Assembly (NCBI RefSeq): GCF_024139115.2
Contig: NC_085140.1
Location: 28,941,806 to 29,005,805, forward strand
Reading direction: 5' to 3'
Source: Armigeres subalbatus
Taxonomy: Eukaryota; Arthropoda; Insecta; Diptera; Culicidae
DNA: 64,000 nucleotides
The notes below the pieces were generated by a model. The model was not told where the DNA came from. It was given only the letters and a program-made list of their open reading frames with translations, and ran no database searches. Below, piece after piece: positions 47,812 through 58,358 of this stretch. A program made the position numbers and the translations under genes. Numbering within the stretch: position 1 is the stretch's first letter; each line of letters opens with the position of its first letter.

Positions 47812-49338
47812 TCACCAACCACGCAGTCTACGGAGGGTCCGCAAGTCATCTTCCACCTGATCGATCCACCTTGCCCGCACATCTCGCCTTCTTGTTCCCG
47901 TCGGATCGTTGTCGAGAACCATTTTGACCAGGTTACTGTCCGACTTTCTGGCTACGTGCCCGGCCCACCGTAGTCGTCCTATTTTCGCGGTGTGAACGAT
48001 GGATGGTTGTCCCAGTAGCTCATGCAACTCGTGGTTCATTCGCCTCCTCCACGTACCGTCCGCCATCTGCACCCCACCATAGATGGTACCCAGCACTTTC
48101 CTTTCGAAAACTTCCAGTGCGCGTTGGTCCTCCACGAGCATCGTCCAGATCTCGTGTCCGTAGAAGCCTACCGGTCTAATGAGCATTTTGTGGATTGCCA
48201 GTTTGGTACGGCGGCGAACTCTATTCGATCGGAGCGTCTTGCGGAGTCCAAAGTACGTACGTTTTCCAGCCACTATGCGCCTCCAAATTTCTCTGCTGGT
48301 ATCACTTTTGACAGTCACCAGTGAGCCCAAGTACACAAATTCTTCTACCACCTCGATTTCGTCACCACCGATGCAAACTCGCGGTGGGTGGCTCATGTTG
48401 TCATCTCTTGAACCTCTTCCTATCATGTACTTCGACTTCGACGTGTTGATGACTAGTCCGATCCGCTTGGCTTCCCTCTTCAGTCTGATGTAGGCTTCCT
48501 CCATCTTATCAAAATTATGGCACGTAATATCTATGTCGTCGGCGAAGCCAAATACCTGGACGGACTTATTGAAAAATGTACAGCTCGTGTTAATCCCTGC
48601 TCTTCGTATTACCCCTTCCAAAACGATGTTGAATAGCAGACACGAAAGACCATCACCTTGCCGTAACCCTCTGCGGATTTCGAAGGAACTCGAGAATGCC
48701 CCTGAAACTCGAATTACCCACATCACCCGATCCATCGTCGCTTTGATCCTTATTCAATAAGCACATACGCGTGGTATAAAAAACCAATAAGCACATACGC
48801 GATATAAAAAACCGTCTTGTAGCCGCCCACTGCGGTAAGTGCGGACGTTCGTGATGTCGGTGAAGAATTTACCGTCGATTAGAACGTGGTCGATTTGGTT
48901 TTCCGTTTCTTGGTTAGGTGATCTCCATATGGCCTTGTGGATATTTTTGCGGGGAAAGAAGGTGCTTCGGACTACCATTCCGCGGGAGTCTGCGAAGTTT
49001 ATGCATCGTTGGCCGTTGTCATTCGATGCGGTGTGCAGACTATCTGGTCCGATGACCGGTCTATACATTTCCTTCCTTCCTACCTGTGCGTTCATGTCAC
49101 CGATGACGATTTTGACGTCCCGCAGTGGGCATCCATCGTATGTCTGCTCCAGCTATGCGTAGAACGCTTCTTTCTTGTCGTCGGGTCTCCCTTCGTGTGG
49201 GCAGTGCACGTTGATGATGCTATAGTTGAAGAAACGGCCTTTAATCCTCAGCTTGCACATCCTTGCGTTGACTGGCTGCCACCTAATCATACGATGGCGC
49301 CTCTTACCCAGCACTATGAAGCCGATTCCCAGCTCGTT
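47812..49338 (-). pseudogene. RTE-like endonuclease-RT, copy 1 (internal part), broken
   Basis: RT segment 47812-48735: RRGLRQGDGLSCLLFN, GFADDIDIT, KRIGLVINTSKSKYM, then the typical C-terminus GRLRWAGHVARKSDSN and RRLRGW. The endonuclease segment 48840-49338 has IGDMNAQVGRKE-type sequence, DSLHTASNDNGQR, FPRKNIHKAIWRSPN and QIDHVLIDGKF. The RT fingers between them are missing; in their place is about 100 bp with two copies of AATAAGCACATACGCG. It is inactive. Confidence 0.85.
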
Positions 49339-49436
49339 GGGGACCGTACACTTATTACGTAAGCAATTTTTCTGGGTTTTTTGACACCCCCTCCCCCCAT
49401 GTAAGATTTATTTCATACAAATGATTTTTTATTTAT

Positions 49437-50759
49437 ATGGTGCGTAAGAAAACGACAGCAATCACATTGCTGAACGCCGCCTACAAGGTACTCTCCCAAA
49501 TTTTATGCCGTCGACTAGCACCAACTGCAAGGGAGTTCGTGGGGCAGTACCAGGCGGGTTTTATGGGCGAACGCTCCACCACGGACCAGGTGTTCGCCAT
49601 TCGCCAAGTACTGCAGAAATGCCGCGAATACAACGTGCCCACACATCATCTATTCATCGACTTTAAAGCCGCATATGATACAATCGATCGGGACCAGCTA
49701 TGGCAGCTAATGCACGAACACGGTTTTCCGGATAAACTGATACGGTTGATCAAGGCGACGATGGATCGGGTGATGTGCGTAGTTCGAGTTTCAGGGGCAT
49801 TCTCGAGTCCCTTCGAAATCCGCAGAGGGTTACGGCAAGGTGATGGTATTTCGTGTTTGCTATTCAACATCGCTTTGGAAGGGGTAATACGAAGAGCAGG
49901 GATTAACACGAGTGGTACAATTTTCAATAAGTCCGTCCAGCTATTTGGTTTCGCCGACGACATAGATATTATGGCACGTAACTTTGAGAAGATGGAGGAA
50001 GCCTACATCAGACTGAAGAGGGAAGCTAAGCGGATCGGACTAGTCATCAACACGTCGAAGACGAAGTACATGATAGGAAGAGGTTCAAGAGAAGACAATG
50101 TGAGCCACCCACCGCGAGTTTGCATCGGTGGTGACGAAATCGAGGTGGTAGAAGAATTTGTGTACTTGGGCTCACTGGTGACTGCCGAAAATGACACCAG
50201 CAGAGAAATTCGGAGACGCATAGTGGCTGGAAATCGTACGTACTTTGGACTCCGCAAGACGCTCCGATCGAATAGAGTTCGCCGCCGTACCAAACTGACA
50301 ATCTACAAAACGCTCATTAGACCGGTAGTCCTCTACGGACACGAGACCTGGACGATGCTCGTGGAGGACCAACGCGCACTTGGAGTTTTCGAAAGGAAAG
50401 TGCTGCGTACCATCTATGGTGGGGTGCAGATGGCGGACGGTACGTGGAGGAGGCGAATGAACCACGAATTGCATCAGCTGTTGGGAGAACCATCCATCGT
50501 TCACACCGCGAAAATCGGACGACTGCGATGGGCCGGGCACGTAGCCAGAATGTCGGACAGTAACCCGGTGAAAATGGTTCTCGAAAACGATCCGACGGGC
50601 ACAAGAAGGCGAGGTGCGCAGCGGGCAAGGTGGATCGATCAGGTGGAAGATGACTTGCGGACCCTCCGTAGACTGCGTGGTTGGCGACGTGTAGCCATGG
50701 ACCGAGCCGAATGGAGGAGACTCTTATATACCGCACAGGCCACTTCGGCCTTAGTCTGA
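49437..50759 (+). CDS. RTE-like reverse transcriptase, C-terminal part (440 codons)
   Basis: The first residues come from the host MITE. From about residue 8 the frame is RTE-type RT: ITLLNAAYKVLSQILCRRL (fingers), IDFKAAYDTIDRDQLW (motif A), RRGLRQGDGISCLLFN (motif B), GFADDIDIM (catalytic motif C), KRIGLVINTSKTKYM (motif D), thumb, then a C-terminal region with GRLRWAGHVARMSDSNPVKM. It ends at TGA just before the AT-rich 3' tail. The endonuclease domain is absent, so it cannot transpose on its own. High identity to copy 1 indicates the same family. Transcription from a host promoter is not expected. Confidence 0.85.
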   Translation: MVRKKTTAITLLNAAYKVLSQILCRRLAPTAREFVGQYQAGFMGERSTTDQVFAIRQVLQKCREYNVPTHHLFIDFKAAYDTIDRDQLWQLMHEHGFPDKLIRLIKATMDRVMCVVRVSGAFSSPFEIRRGLRQGDGISCLLFNIALEGVIRRAGINTSGTIFNKSVQLFGFADDIDIMARNFEKMEEAYIRLKREAKRIGLVINTSKTKYMIGRGSREDNVSHPPRVCIGGDEIEVVEEFVYLGSLVTAENDTSREIRRRIVAGNRTYFGLRKTLRSNRVRRRTKLTIYKTLIRPVVLYGHETWTMLVEDQRALGVFERKVLRTIYGGVQMADGTWRRRMNHELHQLLGEPSIVHTAKIGRLRWAGHVARMSDSNPVKMVLENDPTGTRRRGAQRARWIDQVEDDLRTLRRLRGWRRVAMDRAEWRRLLYTAQATSALV

Positions 50760-50773
50760 ATAAATAAATAATA
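49459..50773 (+). mobile_element. RTE-like retrotransposon copy 2, 5' truncated
   Basis: The 13 bp duplication AAGAAAACGACAG occurs at 49446-49458 and 50774-50786. The 3' end is TAAATAAATAATAA. The copy begins inside the RT domain, as expected of incomplete reverse transcription. It is the youngest layer of the nest and the only transposon piece here with an undamaged reading frame. Confidence 0.88.
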
Positions 50774-51169
50774 AAGAAAACGACAGACTCCCCTCCCCAT
50801 AGGTGCTTACGTAATATGTGTACGGCCCCTTGGTGGCGTCCAGGGAATCAATATTCGAGCAACGCCTAACAACATATCCATTGTCGTCAACAGAGTTTGT
50901 TACTGATAAACGCACCTCGCAATAAGCCGTTATCAGAACCCAAACCCAATATTACAAGAATCATTTGGCCTGCATGCTCTGATATTTCCAAGAATACGAT
51001 GATAATTTTGTAATCAAAGTTATATTCTCGAATATTTCCATAAAAGCAGAAACTATGATAGCTTAAAACCGAGATTTGTTGTAGAGATAATGCAAAATAA
51101 CGGGATGAAAAGTTAGCAAAATTGTCTTCTTTTTTGTTGCTGACAAAACAAATCGGATCTTTGTCATTA

Positions 51170-51480
51170 TTATCTCCGACAAAAACAAAGCTTTGTCGTT
51201 GGTTCTCTCTTGTCGCTTGTTTCGCAAGCGCATCCAAGAAAAATTGATTCCCTGGTGGTGCCACAGCTTTGGTAGAAGGTAGCCGCTCGATGCCCGATTT
51301 TCCACACTTTCTGTCCTGTCCAGCAAATCTCCTGCAGCGCCATGCCGTCGAAATTACGGGGATGTTATTCATCGTAGATCATACTGTCGCAACCTGCGAA
51401 ACCTAGCGACTTACAGTTCCATGTTCCAAGCTTCCAATCGTGATCCTTTATTCGTCGCCTAGGTCTTTGACGATTATATC
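51170..51480 (-). pseudogene. RTE-like endonuclease N-terminus, copy 1
   Basis: The minus strand shows KLGTWNCKSLGFAGCDSM, DGMALQEICWTGQKVW and SCGTTREST in neighbouring frames, the start of the APE-type endonuclease of the RTE group. Separated from the rest of the domain by a MITE and other inserted sequence. Confidence 0.65.
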
Positions 51481-51790
51481 AAGTCGCATTATCTCTTATA
51501 TTGTTCGTAATTATTATTATTTCCATGCGGCTTATTGGGCCTGCGCAAACCTCCTGTCTCGTCGGAGGGCCGTCGTGTCATGGCTGTTTAGCGTCCCACC
51601 TACCACCAGGGTTGGGCTTGTGCCCTTTGAGTGGCACATGGTCGCTTTGGTGGGGCCTACTTGCGGATACATGCAGCTTTTTATAGAAATTTAACAGAGC
51701 CCACTGTCAAACCCCACCACATCCTAGGCAAGCCCCACAACTCGCAGATGGCCTGGGGAGGGATCGTCAAGCCCTTGGACATAGCCCCTG

Positions 51791-52435
51791 CTGCACTAGA
51801 GCAATGACCATTCGAATATGATTACATCATTACATATGGATGATTACATCACACAATACGTCTTCTAGGGTATTTTAGGCAACCATGAAGGCCTGAAATG
51901 CTTAGAACAAGTAATGATTGAAATCATAGTTCAAGTTGGATCATTGGATAGGTCTAATGATCTGAGTTTCAAGGTGTTTTTAAGAACCAAAAGGGTCTGT
52001 AAAACAATTGACCCCCAAGATGTAATAGAGTCGAGGTGTGGAACATAAGTTTCTTGGAAAACTGTTCGAAGGGATCATCAGAGTAGTAGAAAATACTTCA
52101 GTATGGCATCATTTGTTTCCACGAATCTACATTGACTCAGGGACCACTATAGAAGAAATGAATGAAATCTAACCAGCCCGATGGAACTGCTGGGATGTTT
52201 AGTAATGCATGGATTTGTCATTTGGGACTTGTTTGTCGGGTAGATAACATATTTTGAACTCAAGAACGTTCTGGAGCAGCGAAGGTCTGTAGTAGCTTGT
52301 AAAATTAATTAGCGAAATCCTATCGACTCTATTGACCTGCTGGGATGTTCAATGATGCACGAATCCATCGTTCAGGACTTGGTTGATCGAGTAGATCGCA
52401 TGTTCTGAACTCCAGGACTTTTTGGAGACACAAAA
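51791..52435. repeat. degenerate ~170-190 bp tandem repeat
   Basis: Blocks such as TGCTGGGATGTT, ATGATGCACGAATCC, CAGGACTTGGTTGATCGAGT and AACTCCAGGACTTTTTGGAG recur with large divergence. It appears related, in inverse orientation, to the array at 46060-46685. No ORF. Confidence 0.5.
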
Positions 52436-52780
52436 ATATTTACAATGTTGTGAAAACTCATATATGAATATGTACATTATGTGGAAGATATTGATTTGAA
52501 AAATGTATTGGAGGTAATCACTTTCCCTTCGATGGGACTCGAACCCACGACCCTCAGTACGCTAGACTGGTGTTTTAACCAACTAAGCTACGAACGACCT
52601 CCATCGGCCTTCGCAACCTAGCGGCTACTGAATGAGCTTGAGATTCCCAAATTGGACGCATAGTCAAATCACTCGCAATCCATTTCTCAAGCTAACACTT
52701 CCACATGTGTATACTACACTTTCATTTAGGATTGGAGGAGCATGAGTATTTAGAATATCTGGCGGATACACACATTCAAA
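52436..52780 (-). repeat. tRNA-cassette fragment
   Basis: Matches the cassette from its tail (TACAATGTTGTGAAAACTCA) through the tRNA-like gene to the body (TTAGAATATCTGGCGG). More diverged than the copies at 2422-4028, with small deletions. Its target duplication was not identified. Confidence 0.75.
52524..52597 (-). tRNA. tRNA-like gene copy 6 (decayed)
   Basis: 74 nt: one base lost next to the anticodon stem and a mismatch in the acceptor stem (CGAACGA in place of CGAAGGA on the + strand). Box B is intact. A pseudogene of the same tRNA-like family. Confidence 0.6.
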
Positions 52781-53039
52781 AAAATAGTTTCCGTTTATTC
52801 AAAACTCAATAAATTTATTTCTTATGATCACATATATACTTTTGGGCATATTTCTCAGCCTCCCTCGAAACAGACGGCCTATGACATCCGAAAAAAAATA
52901 TTTCTACGGTTTTTCAGTTATATTTATAAAGAGAAGGTGATCGGTTGTCGGCACACTTTCGTTCTTGGTTTATAACTTATCAATGGAAGCCTATAGGCAT
53001 GAGCTAATAACTGATGAAGAAATTTAATTTATTTATCTC
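52781..53039. other. no gene seen
   Basis: AT-rich with no supported feature. Confidence 0.5.
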
Positions 53040-53595
53040 CCAGAAAATTTTCATGAATAGAATCCTTCAAGACGGACGTGTTTCACGAAATCTTTTAATA
53101 ACTCCTTCGAATCCCACAAAAAACCATCGTGAATACGCCTGAGGAATATACCGGAGCAGTCCGGCGAAATTTGGGTGGAAGGACCGGAAAAAAATAGGAA
53201 CTTTCAGAAGGAATTTCTTTAAATGTTTCTGTTGGGATTGCCAGGAGAACTTATGAATATATAATTTCCTTATAATGTATTTAATTTCCAGAAGATTTTC
53301 TGAAGAAATGGCTGAAGAATTCAAAAACTATTCACCAGAGATTCGAAAGAAGTTCAGTGGAAATGTTTGAAGAATTCGTGGAGGAGTTTCTGGAGGATCT
53401 CCAGGTAGAATTTCAGGAGATTCCCTGAGTAAACGCTGGTGGACATTGTAGAGGAATATTCGTAAAAATCTAAATTTCTGGAGGAATTCATAGGGAAATT
53501 TCCTCGCTCCTTTGAAATATCTGAAATCCTGTAGGAACTTGCGGAAGAATTCATAGAGAAACTTCCTAGAGATATTTCCGAAGAAATCCTAGAGC
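53040..53595 (+). repeat. 24 bp-type minisatellite, left part (degenerate)
   Basis: Loose repetition of GGAGGAATTC, TTTCTGGAGG and AGAAATCCT words; the same family as the clean array at 57542-57960, from which it is separated by the hAT-like insertion. It ends at TCCTAGAG (53588-53595), the left target duplication. Confidence 0.7.
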
Positions 53596-53798
53596 AGCGG
53601 TTCTCAACCTGGGGTACATGTACCCCTGGGGGTACCTTCGATGGCCCTAGGGGGTACCTCGAGTGAAAATGTATAATGGCGTAAGTATTACAATTCCAAT
53701 CGGATCTTGTTGATAAAGTTTTGATTATAGTGATTATTTTATTTGAAAACTTTGTCTTGTACATGCATGGAGATCGGTAAATCGAAGGTAACGAAAAG

Positions 53799-54682
53799 AG
53801 GTTCGGAAGCCTCCTTTTTGAAAAGCTCGGAAGCCTCCTTTCAAGAGGCTCGGAAGCCTCCTTTCAAGAGGTTCGGAAGCTTCCTTTCAAGAGGCTCGGA
53901 AGCCTCCTTTCAAGAGGCTCGGAAGCCTCCTTTCAAGAGGCTCGGAAGCCTCCTTTCAAGAGGCTCGGAAGCCTCCTTTCAAGAGGTTCGGAAGCCTTCT
54001 TTTTAAAAAGCTCGGAAGCTTCCTTTCAAGAGGCTCGGAAGCCTCCTTTCAAGAGGCTCGGAAGCCTCCTTTCAAGAGGCTCGGAAGCCTCCTTTCAAGA
54101 GGCTCGGAAGCCTCCTTTCAAGAGGCTCGAAAGCCTCCTTTCAAGAGGCTCGGAAGCCTCCTTTCAAGAGGCTCGGAAGCCTCCTTTCAAGGGGCTCGGA
54201 AGCCTCCTTTCAAGAGGCTCAGAAGCCTCCTTTCAAGAGGCTCAGAAGCCTCCTTTCAAGAGGCTCAGAAGCCTCCTTTCAAGAGGCTCGGAAGCCTCCT
54301 TTAAAAAGGCTCGGACGCATCCTTTCAAGAGACCTGGAAGCCTCCTTTCAAGAGGCTCCTGAAGCCTCCTTTCAAGAGGCTCAGAAGCCTCCTTTCAAGA
54401 GACTCAGAAGCCTCCTTTCAAGAGGCTCAGCAAGCCTCATTTCAAGAGGCTCAGAACTCTCCTTTCAAGAGGCTCGGAAGTCTTCTTTCAAGAGGCTAGG
54501 AAGCCTCCTTTCAAGAGGCTCAGAAGCCTCCTTTCAAGAGGCTCAGAAGCCTCCTTTCAAGAGGCTCAGAAGCCTCCTTTCAAGAGGCTCGGAAGCCTCC
54601 TTTCAAGAGGCTCGGAAGCCTCCTTTCAAGAGGCTCGGAAGCCTCCTTTCAAGAGGCTCGGAAGCCTCCTTTCAAGAGGCTG
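53799..54682 (+). repeat. 23 bp satellite array 1, about 38 units
   Basis: The unit is AGGCTCGGAAGCCTCCTTTC plus AAG. GAGGCT and AGCCTC pair across CGGA, so each unit can form a 6 bp hairpin with a 4 nt loop. ORFs inside are by-products. Confidence 0.92.
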
Positions 54683-55815
54683 TTCGGCCACATTGAGAGT
54701 TGACGTAAAGTCAATGTCAACTTCTCTCCACGAACAGCCTAGATAGCCGTGTGGTGTCGGCAGCTGGTTATCTGGCTAAGAATAACATTACGGATTGCCT
54801 GTTCCAGTGGTAAAAGTCCACCATACAGGTGACCCCGGTGTGATGCGGCTTTATGCTTACCGTGCCTACGAATGAATGGTTAGGGGGGTCTAATAAGAAC
54901 CTAACTGCAAACGGAGCCTGTGAAGCACCAGGGCCCCCTTCACAGTATTTTAGCCCTCGCTGCGCTAACCGGAGCTATGGCGTAGTTGACTTTTTACTTC
55001 TCCGAGATAATCGGCTACTCTTGTTCAATCTCAACGTGAGGTTAAATAAGAGTGGGGTTATGAATATGTGTTTTACTTAGTTTTCAACAAATTGTCACCT
55101 ATATGGATTCGCATTATGCGTTTTTTACAATGTACTTTGTGTATGTTACCTATATGGATTCGCATTATGCGTTTTTCACAGTGTACTCTGTGTTTCGTTC
55201 TTGACGTTCGGGTTCGGCTACTCTTGTTCAATCTCAACGTGAGGTTCAATAAGAATGGAGTTATGAATATGTGTTTTACTTAGTTTTCAACAAATTGCCA
55301 CCTATATGGATTCGCATTATGCGTTTTTCACAGTGTACTCTGTGTCTCGTCTTTGACGTTCGGCTTTGGCTACTCTTGTTCATCCTCAACGTGAGTGTGG
55401 GGTTATGAATATGTGTTTTACTTAGTTTTTCAACAAACTTCCACCTATATGGATTCGCATTATGCATTTTTTTTTTACAATGTACTTTGTGATTGTCACC
55501 TATATGGATTCGCATTATGCGTTTTTCACAGTGCACTCTGTGTTTCGTCTTTGACGTTCGTCCATTGTTACATCCTCTGTGTTTTTGTGACCTCTCTTTA
55601 GTCCCTAGCTGAATGCGTGTGAGTCTACATAATTGGCTTTCCTATAAATGGTTCCATTCTCCTTTCCAACTTCAATTCCTCTTCCTTTCCCTTTTTCACT
55701 TCCTTTTGCGTCAGGTAAATGATGAGAAAGGCCAGTGAAGGCGATGGCACAAATCTCCCAAATTGAGGGGAACGTGCCTCCTGAGCCGACGTTCTGATAC
55801 CTGATACCTGATACC
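54683..55815 (+). mobile_element. non-LTR retroelement 3' fragment with internal tandem repeats
   Basis: It interrupts the satellite. No RT is present. Three tandem copies of a ~160-200 bp unit (start near 55010, 55210, 55365) share CAACGTGAGGTT, GTTATGAATATGTG and CACCTATATGGATTCGCATT. The right end is a short tandem tail, CTGATACCTGATACCTGATA, typical of some non-LTR elements that lack poly(A). The clade is not assigned. Confidence 0.55.
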
Positions 55816-57480
55816 TCCTTTTAAGATGCTCAGAAGCCTCCTTTCAAGAGGCTCGGAAGCCTCCTTTCAAGAGGCTCAGAAGCCTCCTTTCAAGAGGCTC
55901 AGAAGCCTCCTTTCAAGAGGCTCAGAAGCCTCCTTTCAAGAGGCTCGGAAGCCTCCTTTCAAGAGGCTCAGAAGCCTCCTTTCAAGAGGCCTCAGAAGCC
56001 TCCTTTCAAGAGGCTCAGGCCTCCTTTCAAGAGGCTCAGAAGCCTCCTTTCAAGAGGCTCAGGCCTCCTTTCAAGAGGCTCAGGAAGCCTCCTTTCAAGA
56101 GGCTCAGAAGCCTCCTTTCAAGAGGCTCAGAAGCCTCCTTTCAAGAGGCTCAGAAGCCTCCTTTCAAGAGGCTCAGAGCCTCCTTTCAAGAGGCTCGGAA
56201 GCCTCCTTTCAAGAGGCTCAGAGCCTCCTTTCAAGAGGCTCGGAAGCCTCCTTTCAAGAGGCTCAGAAGCCTCCTTTCAAGAGGCTCAGGCCTCCTTTCA
56301 AGAGGCTCGGAAGCCTCCTTTCAAGAGGCTCAGGAAGCCTCCTTTCAAGAGGCTCAGGAAGCCTCCTTTCAAGAGGCTCGAAGCCTCCTTTCAAGAGGCT
56401 CAGAAGCCTCCTTTCAAGAGGCTCGAAAGCCTCCTTTCAAGAGGCTCAAAGCCTCCTTTCAAGAGGCTCAGAAGCCTCCTTTCAAGAGGCTCAGAAGCCT
56501 CCTTTCAAGAGGCCTGGAAGCCTCCTTTCAAGAGGCTCAAGCCTCCTTTCAAGAGGCTCGGAAGCCTCCTTTCAAGAGGCTCAGAAGCCTCCTTTCAAGA
56601 GGCCTCAGAAGCCTCCTTTCAAGAGGCTCAGAAGCCTCCTTTCAAGAGGCCTGGAAGCCTCCTTTCAAGAGGCTCAGAAGCCTCCTTTCAAGAGGCTCAG
56701 AAGCCTCCTTTCAAGAGGCCTGGAAGCCTCCTTTCAAGTGGCTCAGAAGCCTCCTTTCAAGTGGCTGGAAGCCTCCTTTCAAAAAGCTCGGAAGCCTCCT
56801 TTCAAGAGGTTCGGAAGCCTCATTTCAAGAAGCTCAGAAGCCTGCTCTCCAGAGGCTCAGAAGCATCCTGTCAAGCGGCTCGTGATCCTCCATTCAAGAG
56901 GCTCGGAAGACGCATATAAAGAGGCTCGGAAGCCTCCTTTCAAGAGGCTCAGGAAGCCTCCTTTCAAGAGGCTCGGAAGCCTCCTTTCAAGAGGCCTGGA
57001 AGCCTCCTTTCAAGAGGCTCGGAAGCCTCCTTTCAAGAGGCTCGGAAGCCTCCTTTCAAGAGGCTCGGAAGCCGCATTTGAAGAGGCTGGGAAGCCTTCT
57101 TTGGAGAGGCTTGGAAGCCTCCTTTCAAGAGGCTCGGAAGCCTTCTTTCAAGAGGCTCGGAAGCCTCCTTTCAAGAGGCTCGGAAGTCTCCTTTTAAGAG
57201 GCTCGGAAGCCTCATTTCAAGAGGCTCGGAAGCCTCCTTTCAAGAGGCTCGGAAGTCTCCTTTTAAGAGGCTCGGAAGCCTCCTTTCAAGATGCAACGGA
57301 AGCCTTCTTTTAAGTGGCTCAAAAGCCGCCATTCAAGAGGCTAAGAACCCTTTAATCAAGAGCTGCGGAAGCCTACTTTCGAGAGATTCAGAAGCTCCCT
57401 TCAAGAGGTTCGGAAGCCTCGCTTCAAAGGGCTCGGAATTATTCTTACAAAAGGCTTGGAAGCCTACTTTCAAGAGGGGG
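55816..57480 (+). repeat. 23 bp satellite array 2, about 70 units
   Basis: Same unit as array 1, with 1-2 base indels between units and more decay after 56780. Because 23 is not a multiple of three and no frame of the unit has a stop, it yields a long false ORF (55826-57313) with a 23-residue protein period. Confidence 0.92.
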
Positions 57481-57541
57481 TACCTTAATTAATGCAAAAG
57501 TTCGAAGGGGTACCTCTCAAGAAAAAGGTTGAGAACCGCTG

Positions 57542-57963
57542 TCCTAGAGGAATTTCCGGACGACATCCTGGAGGAACTTCCGGACGAAATCCTGGAGAGG
57601 CTTCCGAATCAAATCATGGAGGAACGTCCGGGCGAAATCCTGAAGGAACTTCCGGACAAAATCCTGGAGGAACTTCCAAACGAAATCTTGGAGGAAGTAT
57701 CGGAGGAATTCTTGAATGAACTGTCGGAGGATTTCCTGGAAGAAATTACGTACGAAAAACTGAAGGAACTTCCGGACGAAATCCTGGAGGAACTTCCGGA
57801 AGAAATCCTAGAGGAGCTTCCGGGCCAAATCTTGGAGGAACTTCCGGACGAAATCCTGGAGCATCTGGAGAAATGTCTGGAGGAATTTCCAGAGGAATTT
57901 CTTGATGAACCATCGAACCCATCGAACTCGTGGAAAAAAAATCTTGAAGAATCCGTTGATTAA
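57542..57963 (+). repeat. 24 bp minisatellite, right part
   Basis: The unit GGAGGAACTTCCGGACGAAA plus TCCT is repeated about 17 times with point changes. As 24 is a multiple of three, the + frame encodes an 8-residue repeat (ILEELPDE). It continues the array at 53040-53595 across the hAT-like element. Confidence 0.85.
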
Positions 57964-58358
57964 CTTCTGAAAAAAAATCCGGAGAATTATTGACGCTTCA
58001 AATTAGTCCACGCCGAACCACCACGCGTAAAAGGCGCACAGGTCTAATATTTACTTTAATATATGTACAACATGTTCTATTGTGCTTCACTCCAGCGTGG
58101 TTTTTTGTCTCTTCAGAGCTAATTCCATACGTAATTGCTTTCAGGGTAATATCTGTGTCAACAAAGATTATTATTTCTGCTGTCATTGCTATTGATCTTT
58201 TGATTGTTCGAATTTCTACAAGCGTGCTTGGAGTGGCATAGCCAACCAGAATCAAACGAAGAAACCTTGATAGGCAACTTTAGTTGACTCTATGTTTCCA
58301 GTTCTTTGAATCTGTTCTCAATTACAACTTGAGAAGAGATTTTCCTAAATGGTCTCTA
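57964..58358. other. no gene seen
   Basis: Unassigned; two overlapping short ORFs on opposite strands (57990-58255) have no domain. Confidence 0.5.

Larger units (their letters stand above)
49339..50829. mobile_element. MITE split by RTE copy 2
   Basis: Left end GGGGACCGTACACTTATTAC and inverted right end GGGGCCGTACACATATTACG. Without the RTE copy it would be about 160 bp. It sits inside the endonuclease region of RTE copy 1, which reads on beyond it at 50832 (GACGCCACC joining AACGAGCTGGGAATCGG on the minus strand). Confidence 0.75.
46690..51790 (-). mobile_element. RTE-like non-LTR retrotransposon, copy 1, near full length but heavily interrupted
   Basis: The 3' end on the minus strand is at about 46690, with a TAAATAATAA-type tail following GGCCTTAATCTGAAT. 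RT lies at 47812-48735, endonuclease at 48840-49338 and again N-terminally at about 51170-51470 (LGTWNCKSLGFAGCDSM, DGMALQEICWTGQKVWK). A 5' untranslated-like region reaches about 51790. It is interrupted by a long-TIR element (46767-47793) and by a MITE (49339-50829) that itself holds a second RTE copy. The block at 50850-51170 also looks foreign. Confidence 0.8.
53596..57541. mobile_element. hAT-like element carrying satellite arrays, 3.95 kb
   Basis: Perfect 16 bp terminal inverted repeats: CAGCGGTTCTCAACCT at 53596-53611 and its complement at 57526-57541. An exact 8 bp duplication TCCTAGAG is at 53588-53595 and 57542-57549. Sub-terminal GGGGTACC motifs are mirrored as well. 8 bp duplication and CAGNG termini fit hAT. 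The interior is two 23 bp arrays split by a retroelement 3' fragment; no transposase remains. Confidence 0.88.

Noticed and set aside
53743..54006. 87-codon ORF
   Set aside because: Same cause: left edge of 23 bp array 1.
55826..57313. 495-codon ORF with LLSRGSEASFQEAQKPPFKR repeats
   Set aside because: It is a read-through of the 23 bp satellite; all three frames of the unit are open, and the protein period of 23 residues follows from 3 x 23 nt.
57529..57963. 144-codon acidic ORF
   Set aside because: Coding look comes from a 24 bp minisatellite; it starts inside the hAT terminal repeat and has no gene structure.
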